Source: Jaminaea rosea | Lineage: Eukaryota; Basidiomycota; Exobasidiomycetes; Microstromatales | Assembly (NCBI RefSeq): GCF_003144245.1 | Contig: NW_020289981.1 | Location: 592,831-656,830 of the forward strand | Direction: 5' to 3' | DNA: 64,000 nt | Notes under the pieces: model-generated | What the model was told of the DNA's origin: nothing | The model's input: the letters and a program-made list of their open reading frames with translations, nothing else | Database searches by the model: none | In this document: positions 11,471 to 22,268 of the stretch, piece by piece | How positions within the stretch are numbered: position 1 is the first letter of the stretch | Layout of the letters: every line of letters begins with the position of its first letter | Position numbers and translations under genes: made by a program

Positions 11471-11824
11471 GGCGAGCGAGCGACCAGGTAGGAGACCAGA
11501 GCGCGAAGATAGATGATAGATGCGATGTCGATGGGAGGGATGAATGGGTGGCTGCGAAATCCAACCTCCTCTTAAGGCTCACTCAACTGGCTGCGCTTCT
11601 CAATGCAGCGGCCTGCACGCCCTCACCGCCGGCTTCCGTCCTTGGCTGCTTTCCGCACTCTACACCCGCCCGCAAGCTTGTTCCGTCCTCGTTGGTCGAG
11701 TCGGATCGGAAGGCGGGAAGGCCTCGAGGGACGGATAGCGGACAGAGGGATCGAGAGCAAGAGGCTGTTGCTGCTTCCTGACCATCCACCAAATCTCCAC
11801 TCGTCCTCCTTGCTCGTTGCTGCG
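11471..11824. promoter_or_regulatory. Divergent promoter P450 / PRP17
   Basis: Head-to-head spacer of about 350 bp with no coding signal beyond short overlapping frames. No distinctive element was recognised. Confidence 0.35.
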
Positions 11825-13838
11825 ATGAACAGCCTAGCAGGCTACGGGTCTGGCTCTGACTCCGAGGGAGAAGAGACTCCAGCGGCAGGCGGCTCGTCCT
11901 CAGCAAGTGTTGCCGCCGCTGCTGGGAAGCGCAGAAGAGCGTCAACACCAGGGTCGAGCTCCAGTGATGGCGAGGGGAATGCTGCGCCGACGGATGCGTT
12001 CGGTTTAGAGAATGGCAACGGGACAGCTACTCCCAGCAGTTCGGCGGCTCCAAGCTCGACGATGACCATCCGCGCAGCCCCACAAGTAGTCCTTGATGTG
12101 AGCATCGCAGCGCATACATCCCGCTTCAACCTCGTACTGACATTCATCCCTCTGCCTTCCTGCCAGGATCCCATGGCCTCCAGCTCACGATCCATGATTC
12201 CTCGCTCGACGGATACCCAAATGCACGTCAATGTCCGCTACGACGACATGGTTGCAACAACCGCTGGCCCATCGAACCCCTTCTCCACCCGCCAGCTCGG
12301 CGCACAGCAAAACGCGCTCAATGGCCACTACGAGGAGGAAGCAATGAGCGACTTCGATTTCCGCAATCAGCAGAAGAATCGAGATATTGGTCATCAGCTT
12401 GCAGGCAGCTCGGGAGCGCTGGCGCGTACCTCGAAGCAATTGAAGAAGCAGAGGATGGGCAAGGGTGGGGATACCAGCGTTGTTGAGGGCGAGGGGGCGT
12501 ACGTGGGGCCGTGGGGTGGATGGGAGGGGGAGAAAGTGCAGCTCGATGAGGGCGTAGGACCTACGGAGGAGGTGTGTGCACGCGCTACGTCAGTCATGAC
12601 CCGAAACAGCTTGCTGACATCTCTCACGTCTTTGCAGGAAATCGCCCACGCTTCCTCGCTCTCCACTCAACGCGCCAAGGACAAGGCCGAAGCCGAAGCC
12701 CGCCGTCAAAGGGACGAAGGTCGCGGCACAGAAAAGTCGATCTTCCACGGCACGTCCATGTACGACTACCAAGGGCGTTCCTATCTGCACGTTCCAGGCG
12801 ACGTCGAGACGAATCTGCACGGAGAGGCGGGGTCGCAGAGCTGCTTCTTGCCCAAGGCTTGCGTGCACACCTTTACAGGGCATACGAAGGGAGTATCTGC
12901 GCTCCGCTTATTCCCAAAGAGTGGGCATCTGATGCTCAGCGCGAGTATGGATACCAAGATCAAGGTGCGTGTGGTGCGGGGAAGCGAGATTGGAGGAGCG
13001 CGTATCAAGCTGACCGTCCTTCTTCTGTTCTCCCCTGTCCGTGTAGTTGTGGGACGTCTACCACGAAGGGAAATGCCTGCGCACCTACATGGGCCACAAC
13101 AAGGCCGTACGCGATGTCACCTTCTCGCACGACGGACGCCAGTTCCTCTCTGCAGGGTACGATCGTCAGATCAAGCTGTGGGACACCGAGACTGGGCAAT
13201 GCCTACGCGCCTTCTCCAACGGCAAGCAACCCAACGTGCTGCGCTTCCATCCCGAACAGCCCAACATCTTCCTCGCCGGCATGCACGACAAGAAGATTGT
13301 CCAATTCGACATCGATTCGGGCGAGATCACGCAGGAGTACGACCAGCATTTGGGGCCAGTCAACAGCATTACATTCGTGGACGAGAATCGTCGCTTCGTT
13401 ACCACGTCAGATGACAAGACGATGCGAGCGTGGGACTTCGACATCCCCGTCGTCATCAAGTATGTGGCCGACCCGCTGATGCACTCCATGCCCGCGGTTA
13501 CTGTCCATCCCAACGGCAAATGGCTGGCAGCACAGAGTCTCGACAACAGCGTATTGGTATACAGTACGGACTCGCTGCGGCAGAATCGCAAGAAGATCTT
13601 CAAGGGCCACACCGTGGCTGGGTATGCGTGCGAGGTGGCCTTTTCCCCCGATGGGCGTTTTGTGTCTAGTGGTGACGGGGAAGGGAATGTGGTGTTCTGG
13701 GATTGGAAGACGGGGAGGCTGCTCAAGAGGCTGCCACGAGCACACAAGGAGGTGGTCATCAGTCATGCGTGGCTGCCGCATGAGACGAGCAAGGTGGTGA
13801 CGGGTAGTTGGGATGGCACGATTAAGATGTGGGATTGA
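11825..13838 (+). CDS. CDC40: Pre-mRNA splicing factor Prp17/Cdc40
   Basis: WD40 protein of the spliceosome acting at the second catalytic step. Four exons, 11825-12097, 12167-12571, 12638-12964 and 13047-13838, give 598 aa. The N-terminus begins [14 protein letters not shown]; the [13 protein letters not shown] segment is the conserved pre-WD motif. From about residue 290 seven WD repeats follow, including [59 protein letters not shown], and the terminal [14 protein letters not shown] that ends the human and yeast proteins too. Length and domain order match the family, so orthology is likely. Confidence 0.95.
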
Positions 13839-14465
13839 GCGGGCGGCACGAGCGGGGAGGAAGTGTATTGGGGCGATAGAGCTGCGAAGGTACAATATCA
13901 TTCATCGTTGCTCTTGCGCCATTGAACCCTGCCTGGCTCATCTCCTTCTCGTGAAGGTTTGACCGTGGGCGGTGCTCAAGCGGTGATCTCCGACCTCACT
14001 GACTCCACGCTGGGTTTCGCGCCACGCGACAGGCCTTGGGGCGAGACGGCAAGACGGACACGGGGAGGGCGAGGCGGCCAGGGCGGGCGCCAATCGTCTG
14101 GCTGCTGCTCGTCCGTCGTGGGTCGGCGGACGGCATTGCCGATCTCGATTTGCTACCAGTCCAACAACGCTTCCTCCATCCCACATCGTCGGTTTGACGA
14201 TTTCTTTGGCCTAAGAGCGTCACCTGATCCACACTCGGCATTGTCATCGGCACATCTGGAGGCGAATAGCGGACCATTCTGCTACCTCACGACTTACACG
14301 GGGCCCCCCTTCCAGCGAGTCCGTTGTTTCGCACACGACCTCGACGACGAGAAGCTCCACTTCACCGCGAGGGCGCATATAGCGACGCTGCTACTCCTCA
14401 ACAGCGCACACAGCATTAAGAGCTCATTGTCGTAGCATCTCATCGTCAGCAGCACCCGCACAGCC
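13839..14465. other. Intergenic, PRP17 3' flank and RPE1 promoter
   Basis: About 630 bp without a supportable gene. Open frames here are short and lack splice or codon support. It presumably holds the 3' UTR of PRP17 and the promoter of the epimerase. Confidence 0.4.
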
Positions 14466-15699
14466 ATGCCAAAGGTCATCATCGCGCCGTCGGTGCTGGC
14501 GTCGGACCTGGGCAACCTCAACTATGAGTGCAGGAGAATGATCGACGATGGTGCTGATTGGCTGCATATGGGTGAGTGTCAGCCTGCCCGCACGAAGGCA
14601 GTAGCGAATGGAAGCTTACCATGTCTCTTCTCTTTCCTCAACTTGCAGACATTATGGACGGGTGAGTCCCCCTCTCTCTCGCACGTCCCATCTCCTCCAC
14701 GTCCCCCGCATCGTCTGACCTCCTTCTTCCCTTGCCCCGCGCCCAGCCACTTTGTCCCCAACATCGTAATGGGCGCCCCGATCCTTCAAAGCGTCAAGAA
14801 GGCCGTACCGGACATCTTCATGGACTGTCACATGATGGTCACCGAGCCAGAGAGATGGGTCAAGGATATCGCCGAGGCTGGTGGAGCATCGTATACCTTC
14901 CATCTTGAGGCCACGGGTGCGTTTGAGCGAGCAGGATCCGAACGCTGAGTCAAGGCTGACCGCTTCTCCCCACCTCTCGCTCGCAGACGATCCGCTGGAC
15001 GTTGTGCGACTGATCAAAGCGACAGGCATGAAGGCGTCGGTAGCTATCAATCCTGGTACGCCGGCGAGCGAGATCAGCGACGAGTTGGCAGAGGCGGTTG
15101 ATATGATCTTGGTCATGACCGTCTGGCCCGGAGCGGGAGGGCAGTCATTTATGAAGGAGTTGATGCCGAAGGTGAGTACGGGTTCCGTACCTCGATCCAG
15201 CCTAGGCCGGGCACACGAAGCTGACCATCTCTCGTGCTCTCTGTGCCTCGGACAGGTCGCTGAGCTGCGCGCCCGCTTCCCACACGTCAACATCGAAGTA
15301 GACGGCGGTGTAGCCCCCAAGACCATCAAATACTGCGCGGACGCAGGCGCCAACGTCATCGTAGCGGGTACTGCGGTCTTCCGAGCCGAGTCCCCTCGCG
15401 ACGTCATTGCCTACCTCCGTGCAGAATGCACCGCAGCACAAGAGAGGATCCTCCAAGAACGCCAGACGCTCATCTACGATCCTAATGCGGATGTGGTGGG
15501 CGACGATGAGGATCAGGAGGCAGAGGAGAGGAGGAAGGAGGCGAGCGCGGGGAGAAGGAGTGGGGCTACTACGCCTGTGGGGAGCACGCCGAGGAGCTAT
15601 TTGAGGCATTTGGACAGGAGAAGGAGTAGTGCCGCGAGTGGGAAGAGTGGAAAGTTTGGGCAGCTCACCGATTTGGGGATGACGTTGAAGCTCGTCTAG
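14466..15699 (+). CDS. RPE1: Ribulose-phosphate 3-epimerase with C-terminal extension
   Basis: Interconverts ribulose 5-phosphate and xylulose 5-phosphate in the cytosolic pentose phosphate pathway. Five exons: 14466-14571, 14649-14661, 14747-14916, 14987-15171 and 15256-15699; 305 aa. The 13-nt second exon supplies the end of the metal-binding motif LHMDIMDGHFVPN. Other hallmarks are the start IAPSVLASDLGNL, MDCHMMVTEPERW, MTVWPGAGGQSFM and the phosphate-binding VDGGVAPKTI with NVIVAGTAVF. The canonical fold ends near residue 235; the last ~70 residues are a charged, Ser/Arg-rich extension absent from most orthologues, with acidic GDDEDQEAEERRKE first and a basic RRRSSAASGKSGKFG part near the end. 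Confidence 0.94.
14649..14661 (+). other. RPE1: 13-nt microexon in RPE1
   Basis: Bounded by CTTGCAG before and GGTGAGTCC after, it encodes the codons for D-I-M-D-G across split codons at both ends. Leaving it out would break both the frame and the metal-binding motif, so it is required. Confidence 0.9.
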
Positions 15700-16298
15700 T
15701 CGGGCACGCTCGAGGTGAAGGAGGAGGGTCGGGCAGCCACGACGCGACCCTGTCAATGCTAGATGTGATCCCTTCAATGGACGTTGATTACAGCAAGATG
15801 GGAGTGCGTAGTAAGCAGGGAGTCCAACATCGATGACGGCAGACTGACCCGCTGGCTCCACTGACGGCGGCCCGACGCGGATCTCCTGACCTTGCTCTGT
15901 GCCACAGGCCGCTAATGGCAGTCTGACCAGCGTCATGAAAGCGCACAGCGAATCAGAAGGGCTGTACACCTCCCTGCTCTGCCCTACCCCTCTCTAGCCT
16001 TCAACATCAAGCTGAGGATCCCTCGCTTGGTGGTGGACGAGTCACGACACTTCACACTGGTCGCGCTTGCTGCTGTTGCCTTGCTGCGACGCAGTTTCGC
16101 AAATGATTGCGGCTGCTACTCGTGGTACCAGCGTGAACTCGGCCGATATGACCCATCGGGCCCTTGGCCCACCATGAAGACCCCGGCTCTGCTGGTGACG
16201 AGTGATGTGTACTAGGAGGAGATTGCAGCCTTCCTCCTTTGCCTCCTTTCTCACCAACTACAACAGTCTTCGTGATGCTACTCTTGACCGTGAAACAG
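15700..16298. other. Intergenic between RPE1 and a secreted-protein gene
   Basis: About 600 bp with no supportable gene. The 3' part presumably carries the promoter of the small secreted protein gene at 16299. Confidence 0.4.
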
Positions 16299-16714
16299 AT
16301 GCCTCGCGTCTCTATGCTTGGTGAGCTCGCTACAGCGCACCATTGCCAGTAGTGCCACTGACGCACTGCCCGATCAGCCCTCCTATCGCTCCTCAGCTCG
16401 CCCGTTACGAGCGACAACGTCGTCGTTGGGACCTGCTACCAGGGGTTCCCGTGCCGCGGACCCAATGGTACTGAGATCAAGTGGGATCCCCTGAGTGGTG
16501 AGTCAACCAGTCGCGCAGCTGTACAGTATAGAGCGGTTTGCCAACGTGCGATCTCGCAGGCAAAGAAGGTTACATCGGTCCTTGCAAGGCTTTCAAGAAC
16601 AGAACCCCTGGCAAGCTTCGCGTCGCCACGGAGGCCTGCAACAAGTGGCCTGCCGTGGTTCCTCCTGACGATTGTGCCAAGTCGTGGGAGCCCTGGAATT
16701 ACATCTGCCCTTGA
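16299..16714 (+). CDS. Small secreted six-cysteine protein, copy A
   Basis: Not a family I recognise. Three exons, 16299-16320, 16378-16497 and 16560-16714, both introns in phase 1, give 98 aa. Residues 1-19 (MPRVSMLALLSLLSSPVTS) form a signal peptide split by intron 1. The mature part is ~79 aa with exactly six cysteines spaced C-x5-C-x22-C-x17-C-x11-C-x10-C, one N-x-T glycosylation site in each half and a terminal W-N-Y-I-C-P. An alternative in-frame ATG at 16275 would lengthen the leader by eight residues. The gene at 16902 on the other strand shares cysteine spacing, intron phases and terminal motif. The set of features (small, secreted, Cys-rich, duplicated) resembles effector or apoplastic proteins, which is an inference. 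Confidence 0.75.
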
Positions 16715-16901
16715 TGACCTGTAGCGCGTACGACAATGCCGTGCGCCGAGAATGAGAACGGCAGCGAGCTTGAAGCACATCACTGAGGTAAGGGGCAATC
16801 GAATTGAAAGAGGAACGATTGAGAGTGACGAACATTTGTAAAGGTCTGTCACTGGTTATTGCCTCTCTCTTCAGTGTGCCTCCCTCTCCTCGCTCACCGC
16901 T

Positions 16902-17338
16902 CTAAGGGCAGATGAAGTGCCAGCTCCCCGAGGCCGGCCCCATGCAGACGCGCGCTCCAACGCCCACCTTGTCGGTGTAACAGCTCTTGCTGGCGAGGCT
17001 CACGACCGCGGTACCAGTGTTGCGAAGGATGGGGCAGTTTATTGATACCGGCAGTATTTCTGGAAGAAGCGTGCGGGACGAGGTAAGGGCAGAGCTTCCT
17101 GCATTCATTGCGCTGCAGCGACTTACTAGTCGTGTCGAGGTTGACGTCAGTGCCTTTCCCCAAGCAATTGCCGCCGTAGTAACATTCTCCTATCTTGACG
17201 ATGTTAGCCTCGACAGAGGGAACGCTCAGAGCAAATACAGCTGGCGCATGGTGAATGTGTCAGGGCAGCTCCGATCTGTGTCAAGCGGAGTGCTTGCTCA
17301 CCCAGCAGCGCGAGCAAGGAAACGTGGAGCGTCTTAAT
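16902..17338 (-). CDS. Small secreted six-cysteine protein, copy B; start unresolved
   Basis: Paralogue of the gene at 16299, tail to tail with it (187 bp between stops). Exons ~17338-17302, 17240-17127 and 17059-16902, again with two phase-1 introns (61 and 67 nt); about 102 aa. It has a leader-like core (LHVSLLALLAVFALSVPSV, split by intron 1), then six cysteines spaced C-x5-C-x20-C-x17-C-x11-C-x11-C and the terminal W-H-F-I-C-P. Directly upstream of the leader there is no in-frame ATG; the frame opens around an ATT at 17338. The nearest upstream ATG (17402) is out of frame and ends at a TAA overlapping that ATT. A further 5' exon, a non-AUG start or a lost start are all possible. Confidence 0.65.
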
Positions 17339-17667
17339 TTTGTGACGTTTGTGGTTGCGGTGAAGAAAGGAACCGAGGCCAAGAAGTCTCAAAGCCCTTC
17401 ATACCGCTATCTGAGTCACGCCACGGGCCATTACAGTAGCACTGTCGCGCCGTAATTGAACGGCGGCCTCAGTGCAGCCTTGACGGCTTCTCGTGCTGCA
17501 ATTGGTGCGCCAGCGGTATGCTGAGCAACACCTGCTTGCGACTGCCCTGTGACCCTACCTTTGTGGAGCCCAGCGAGCGAATTGCGGTCTGGATCATTCC
17601 ATTTCTTGTTGCTCTACGACCACCGGGACTCATTAGACGATGATGTATTCAATCTGTCGCTGCGTGC
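17339..17667. other. Intergenic between copy B and GH51 gene
   Basis: About 330 bp. It contains the 5' flank of secreted copy B, including a 22-codon out-of-frame open frame starting at 17402 on the minus strand, and the 3' flank of the arabinofuranosidase gene. Nothing else is seen. Confidence 0.4.
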
Positions 17668-19453
17668 TCACTTGACGCAATGCCCTTCGAGCACCACAAA
17701 TACAAATGAATGCCTCTTGACAGTCAGCTTGTCCAGCTTGTCCACCGTTCTCGTCTCCGGCTTGACCCTCTCTTTGTCTTCCCACGTATTCTTGGCAAGC
17801 AGGTCATCTTCGTACATTTCATGGACCTCGGCAGTCTTGATTTGAAATCCTTCAAGAACTAGATTGCACTCCCAGTCCGCGGTAGGATGCCTGTTGAGGA
17901 TCGACAGGCGAACGCTCGTCTCGCCAGCCAGCATAGCAATCACGTCCACGTACGGCGGCGGGGCAATGTGCCGGGTCCATGTCGGGTAGGTGGGGCCGTG
18001 GTAGAGCTCAGAGCGGTAGCCAAGGTCAAGCAGCTTACCACCCTTCATGAGGCGGGCAAATAGGCGAAGCGGCCAGTACGTTGCCTGGAAAAGCAGCCCG
18101 TCGCGGGAGGTCATAAGAGGCGAGATCACGTTGACCGACTGTGCAATGCATGCCATGCCAACCTCGCGGTGCTTGCGAAGTAGGACGTGGAGCCTGAGAT
18201 GCGGCATGGTGAAGAGAGTCAAGCAAGCTGTCAGGATCCTGTGCCGCGCACACTCACCATGCTACCGTGCCCAGCATGTCGGTGAAGTCATAAATCTGCT
18301 CGAGCCCATTCGATCCATCACCGGGCGCCTTGACCTCGTCCCACACATTCCACTCGTCGTAGCAGATCTTGACATCCCTCGCAGCTACCTGCGCGTCCCT
18401 CTGATTCCAGTCCAGCACCTGACCGGATCGCTCGATCTTGGCCAGCTCGATCAAGCTCGTGCAGATTTCTATGCCTCGCTCCGCTGCCATAGGGCCGAAG
18501 ACGTTCTTCTCGTACTCGAAGCCAGCGCAGTCCGAATATCGCTCATGACCGAGCATCGTGTAGAGATGGATGCTGTGCAGGTCAACGACCCCGATAAGGC
18601 CGTTGAGCACCTCACGATCCCATTCGGAGTTGCCCTGATTGCCGCACGAGACGAGCTTGATGGTTGGATCGACGAGGCGCAGACCGTGCGCCCAGCGTTT
18701 GGCGGTGGTAGTGTAGTCGGTTGCCGAGAGGTGCCCCACTTGCCACGGGCCGTGTACTTCATTTCCTAGTCCCCACCACTTGACGGCGTGGCTGTCCGCG
18801 CAGGAGAATCAGTGCCAGTCCTTCGTGTTCAGTTGCTCGCGCACTCACGGCTCGTCACGCCCTGTGTTCTTGCGCCGCAGGTTCGCCCAGTACGTGTCCC
18901 CGGTACCATTGCAGTACTCGAGCCACGCCAGCGCTTCCTCGTACGTGCCCGTGCCCATGTTGAGACAGAGGTAAGGCTCAACCTTGAGCTCGCGGCAGTA
19001 GTCGATGAACTCGTCTGTGCCGAACAAGTTCGACTCAGTCGCTCCCCACGCCAGCTCGATGCGCTTAGGCCGGTCTTTGAGCGGGCCGATGCCATCCTGC
19101 CAATGGTAGTTGGAGACAAAGTTTCCGCCCGGCCAGCGCAGAACAGGCATCTCCAAGTCGTCACGCAGCACGCGGATTACATCCTTGCGCCAGCCCAATC
19201 GATCCTGTGGCTGCGGCTGGAGGAGCTCGGCGGGACTTGGGTCGGTGGGCAAGGCAACGATACCGCCATAGATGCCGCGTCCGAGGTGTTCGACGAAACC
19301 TGAATAGAGCTTGTCGGACACGACCTCATCGCTGACAAGGCAGTCGGGAGAGATGCGTAGCCGTCCCGGGCGCAGCGACGCGATGTGCTTGAAGGACGAA
19401 GGGGGAAGGTTCACTGCCCCCTTGGACTGGGCGTATGGGTCGACGCCTGCCAT
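17668..19453 (-). CDS. GH51 alpha-L-arabinofuranosidase, intracellular type
   Basis: Glycoside hydrolase that releases terminal arabinofuranose from arabino-oligosaccharides. Exons 19453-18849, 18791-18258 and 18193-17668, giving 554 aa. The N-terminal ASLRPGRLRISPDCLVS and HLGRGIYGGI, then MPVLRWPGGNFVSNYHWQDG and ESNLFGTDEFIDYC are GH51 hallmarks. The acid/base glutamate is E213 in WWGLGNE and the nucleophile E348 in CYDEWNVW; GMACIAQSVNVISPL begins the C-terminal beta domain. There is no signal peptide, so it should act in the cytosol on imported oligosaccharides, as bacterial AbfA enzymes do. The sugar transporter next door, divergently transcribed, fits that. The bacterial-like GH51 subtype could reflect ancient transfer; this needs a tree. 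Confidence 0.93.
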
Positions 19454-19996
19454 TACGAGCGATGAGAGAGGAAGAGAAGACGAGAGGGACGTGCTATCGT
19501 GAGGACTTGTGAGCGCGGCACCGGATGTTCCACTAAATCTCCCAGTCCGCGGCGTTGAGCGGCCGAAAGAGCAGCTTTTGGGAGATTACCGATCCTTGAG
19601 AGGCTAAATAAATCGGGGAGGCGAGGCACGCATACGCGAGCAGGTCACACGCTCCCCTCCGTGGAGCCCCGCGAGGAACAAGAGGAGTGTGAGACGTCGA
19701 CTTCCTTCGCCAGTCGCGTTCCTTACAGGCAGTCGAGATCGCCATCTGAATTTGATTCGGGCTCGTCATTTCAATCGAGCCTGACGACCGCTCCTCAATC
19801 GCTGCACAGCAGAAAGCCGAGGGGAGACGAGTGTGGCGAATCGGGCGATGCCGCCATGACTCGCAGGAGTACAACGCGATGCTAGAGCCGCTCAAATCCA
19901 TTGCGGTCGCGAGCGCGTATAAAGAGAGGTCGAGACGCTGGAGATCCGACGTGTGGGGTCGCCATCTCACATTCTACCTCCTCGCCGCAGCCCATC
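19454..19996. promoter_or_regulatory. Shared divergent promoter GH51 / sugar transporter
   Basis: 543-bp head-to-head spacer. A TATAAA box at 19918-19923 sits 74 bp before the transporter ATG. A GCGGGG element (minus strand, 19667-19672) fits the Cre1/Mig1 carbon-repressor consensus SYGGRG, though such short matches occur by chance in GC-rich DNA. The arrangement suggests joint carbon-source control. Confidence 0.5.
19918..19923 (+). promoter_or_regulatory. TATA box of sugar transporter gene
   Basis: Perfect TATAAA, 74 bp upstream of the ATG, in otherwise GC-rich sequence. TATA-type promoters are typical of strongly regulated fungal genes. Confidence 0.55.
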
Positions 19997-21777
19997 ATGC
20001 CGCTCTCTCCCAAGATGTACACCTTTGGGTGTGGCTGCTTTGCAGCGCTAGGATCGTTCCTCTTTGGTTACGACCTCGGAGTCGTGAGTGGCGGCCGAGG
20101 TCTGAGCCTGCAGAGCGACCGTCGCTGACCGTGTACTCTTCACAGATCGCTGGTGTCCTCGTTGCACCCGACTTCTTGGCCACGACCGGCAACCCAGAGT
20201 GAGTGCACCGACACACGTTGCCCGTACGCCTAGCGCTGACACCTCCCTCCTCGCAATCACAGTGCCAACTACACGGGCTTCATCGCCTCGTCGATGCTGC
20301 TCGGCGCCTTCGCAGGTACCATCCCCGCCGCTCTCCTCGCCGATCGCTTCTCTCGACGCTTTGCCATCTTCATCTCTTCACTCATCTTCATCTTCGGCGG
20401 TGCCCTCCAGACTGGCGCTCGCAATCGCGAGATGATGCTGGCTGGTCGCTTCTTTGCTGGGTACGGTATCGGATCGCTGGGTATGGTGAGTGCGCGCGCC
20501 AAGGTGGAAGCAGAGCTCTACTGACTCCTACCCTTCGCGCACAGCTCGCCCCACTCTACCAATCCGAGATCGCAGCTCCCTCCCGACGCGGCGCCCTTAC
20601 CACTCTCGTCCAGCTGTTCCTCGGCCTTGGCGCCCTGGTCGCAAGCTTCGTCGTCTATGGCTGCAACGTCAACCTCGAGGGCACTGAAGCCGAGTGGCGC
20701 GTGCCTCTCGCATTGCAAATGGTACCCGCCATCCCATTGGCCACCATGATCTTCATGCTTCCCGAGTCACCTCGCTGGCTCGCCGCTGCAGGCCGCCGTG
20801 AGGAAGCTCTCAAGTCGCTCGCACGTCTTCATGCTCGGGGCGACACCAGTGACACCTTCGTCCTCGCGGAGCTCGCTGAGATCGAGCAAGCCGTCACCGA
20901 CCAGAAGCAGAAGGAGGCCAAGTGGTCGCGCTTCCTCACCGACAGGCAAGCTCAGCGCAAGGTGTTCTTGGGCATCTCGCTCCAGTTCTCCGTCCAGATG
21001 ACAGGTGTGTCCGCGCTGCAATACTTTTCGCCAGCCATCTTCGCCACCATGGGCTTCACCGCGCGCAAGACACTCCTTCTCCAGTCCTTCAACAGCATCG
21101 TCGCCATCTGCGGTGAGGTTGCCTGCGTTCTCTTCATCGACAAGCTAGGCCGACGACGCCCGCTCATCGGCGCCAACATCATTGCGGGAATCTGCTTCGT
21201 CATTGCTACCATCCTGCAAGCTCAATTCCCCAACTCTGGACCCAACTTCTCGCAGTCGGCCGCCATTGCATTCGTATTCTGCACATGGCTCTTCAATCTC
21301 GCCTTCTCCGCGGGTATCGGTCCACTCTCGTGGGCCGTTCCCGTAGAGATCTTCAACACCGACTTGCGCGCTAAGGGCACGGCGCTGACCAGCATGGCGG
21401 CGTGGATTGCCAACTTCATGATCGGCCAAGTCACCAGCATTGCGCTCGAGAACATCGGATGGCGATACTACATCGTGTTCGCTGTTTGTGGATTCACAAA
21501 TGCTCTGTTCTTCTTCCTGGTCCTACCTGAGACGGCGGGCAGGACTCTAGAAGAGTCCGACGCTTACTTCCGGGAGACGCCCTGGATTGTGGTAGGCCAC
21601 ACCAAGAAGCTCAAGTCTACGGAGCGAGAGGAGCAGCTGGCGCGCGGTATTCTCACTGACGGTCAACAGCTCGACCAGCGTCAAGGATGGGCGGAGGACC
21701 GCGTAGAGTCTCCTTTGGGCGAAAAGAAGGGCGATGATGGTCTGCACGTCGCCACTTTGGACCGCAGCGTTGCGTGA
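19997..21777 (+). CDS. MFS sugar porter
   Basis: Twelve-segment plasma-membrane sugar/H+ transporter. Exons 19997-20083, 20146-20198, 20263-20485 and 20545-21777 give 531 aa. The signature motifs are in order: GSFLFGYDLGVIAGVL at the start of TM1, RFSRRF after TM2, GYGIGSLGMLAPLYQSEIA, PESPRWL before the central loop, QFSVQMTGVSALQYFSPAIF in TM7, DKLGRRRPL, WAVPVEIFNTDLRAKG and the closing PETAGRTLEE. Substrate cannot be read from sequence; location beside the arabinofuranosidase suggests a pentose or arabino-oligosaccharide. The cytosolic tail is short and charged. It converges on the ThuA-like gene. Confidence 0.93.
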
Positions 21778-22268
21778 GGATGACGAGGACGCATCGATCC
21801 TTTCCTAATTCCAAAATCTCCACTCTGGCTTTCTGAACTCGTCATCCACTCCTCCTTCCCCCTTTGTCACGTCTGTCGCAATGTTGCAAATTCAACGTCA
21901 ATGTCAACAATGTCGCAACGGTCGGATGTAGCTGACCGGCTACGCGCGCCTGGCATAGGCGTTCGTCTTCGTCGGTGTCGGAGGCTCGTGCGCGCGAAGC
22001 TTCTTCCAAGGGGGCCGAAGCCATGACCGAGTGCCCAACGCATCGTCGTTGCATCGTGTCCCTCTAGCAGTCCACCTGTCCGGGAGCCTCAATGGTAGCG
22101 CCGCTGGCCAGACTCGCGGCATTGAGTGTATTTGGAGCTTGGCGGTGTCAATGCGCGTGAGGTCCGACTTGATGGTGAAAGAGCATCGATTGCGGTGAGA
22201 TGACAATCATAGTTGCTCCTGCGTGTTGGAGCATTGATGAGAGGGTAATATTCTTGGAGAGCTGAGTG
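21778..22268. other. Convergent intergenic region
   Basis: About 490 bp between the stops of the transporter and the ThuA-like gene. It includes an imperfect inverted pair (ACGTTGCAAATTCAACGT-like, near 21880-21900) and no supportable gene. Confidence 0.4.
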
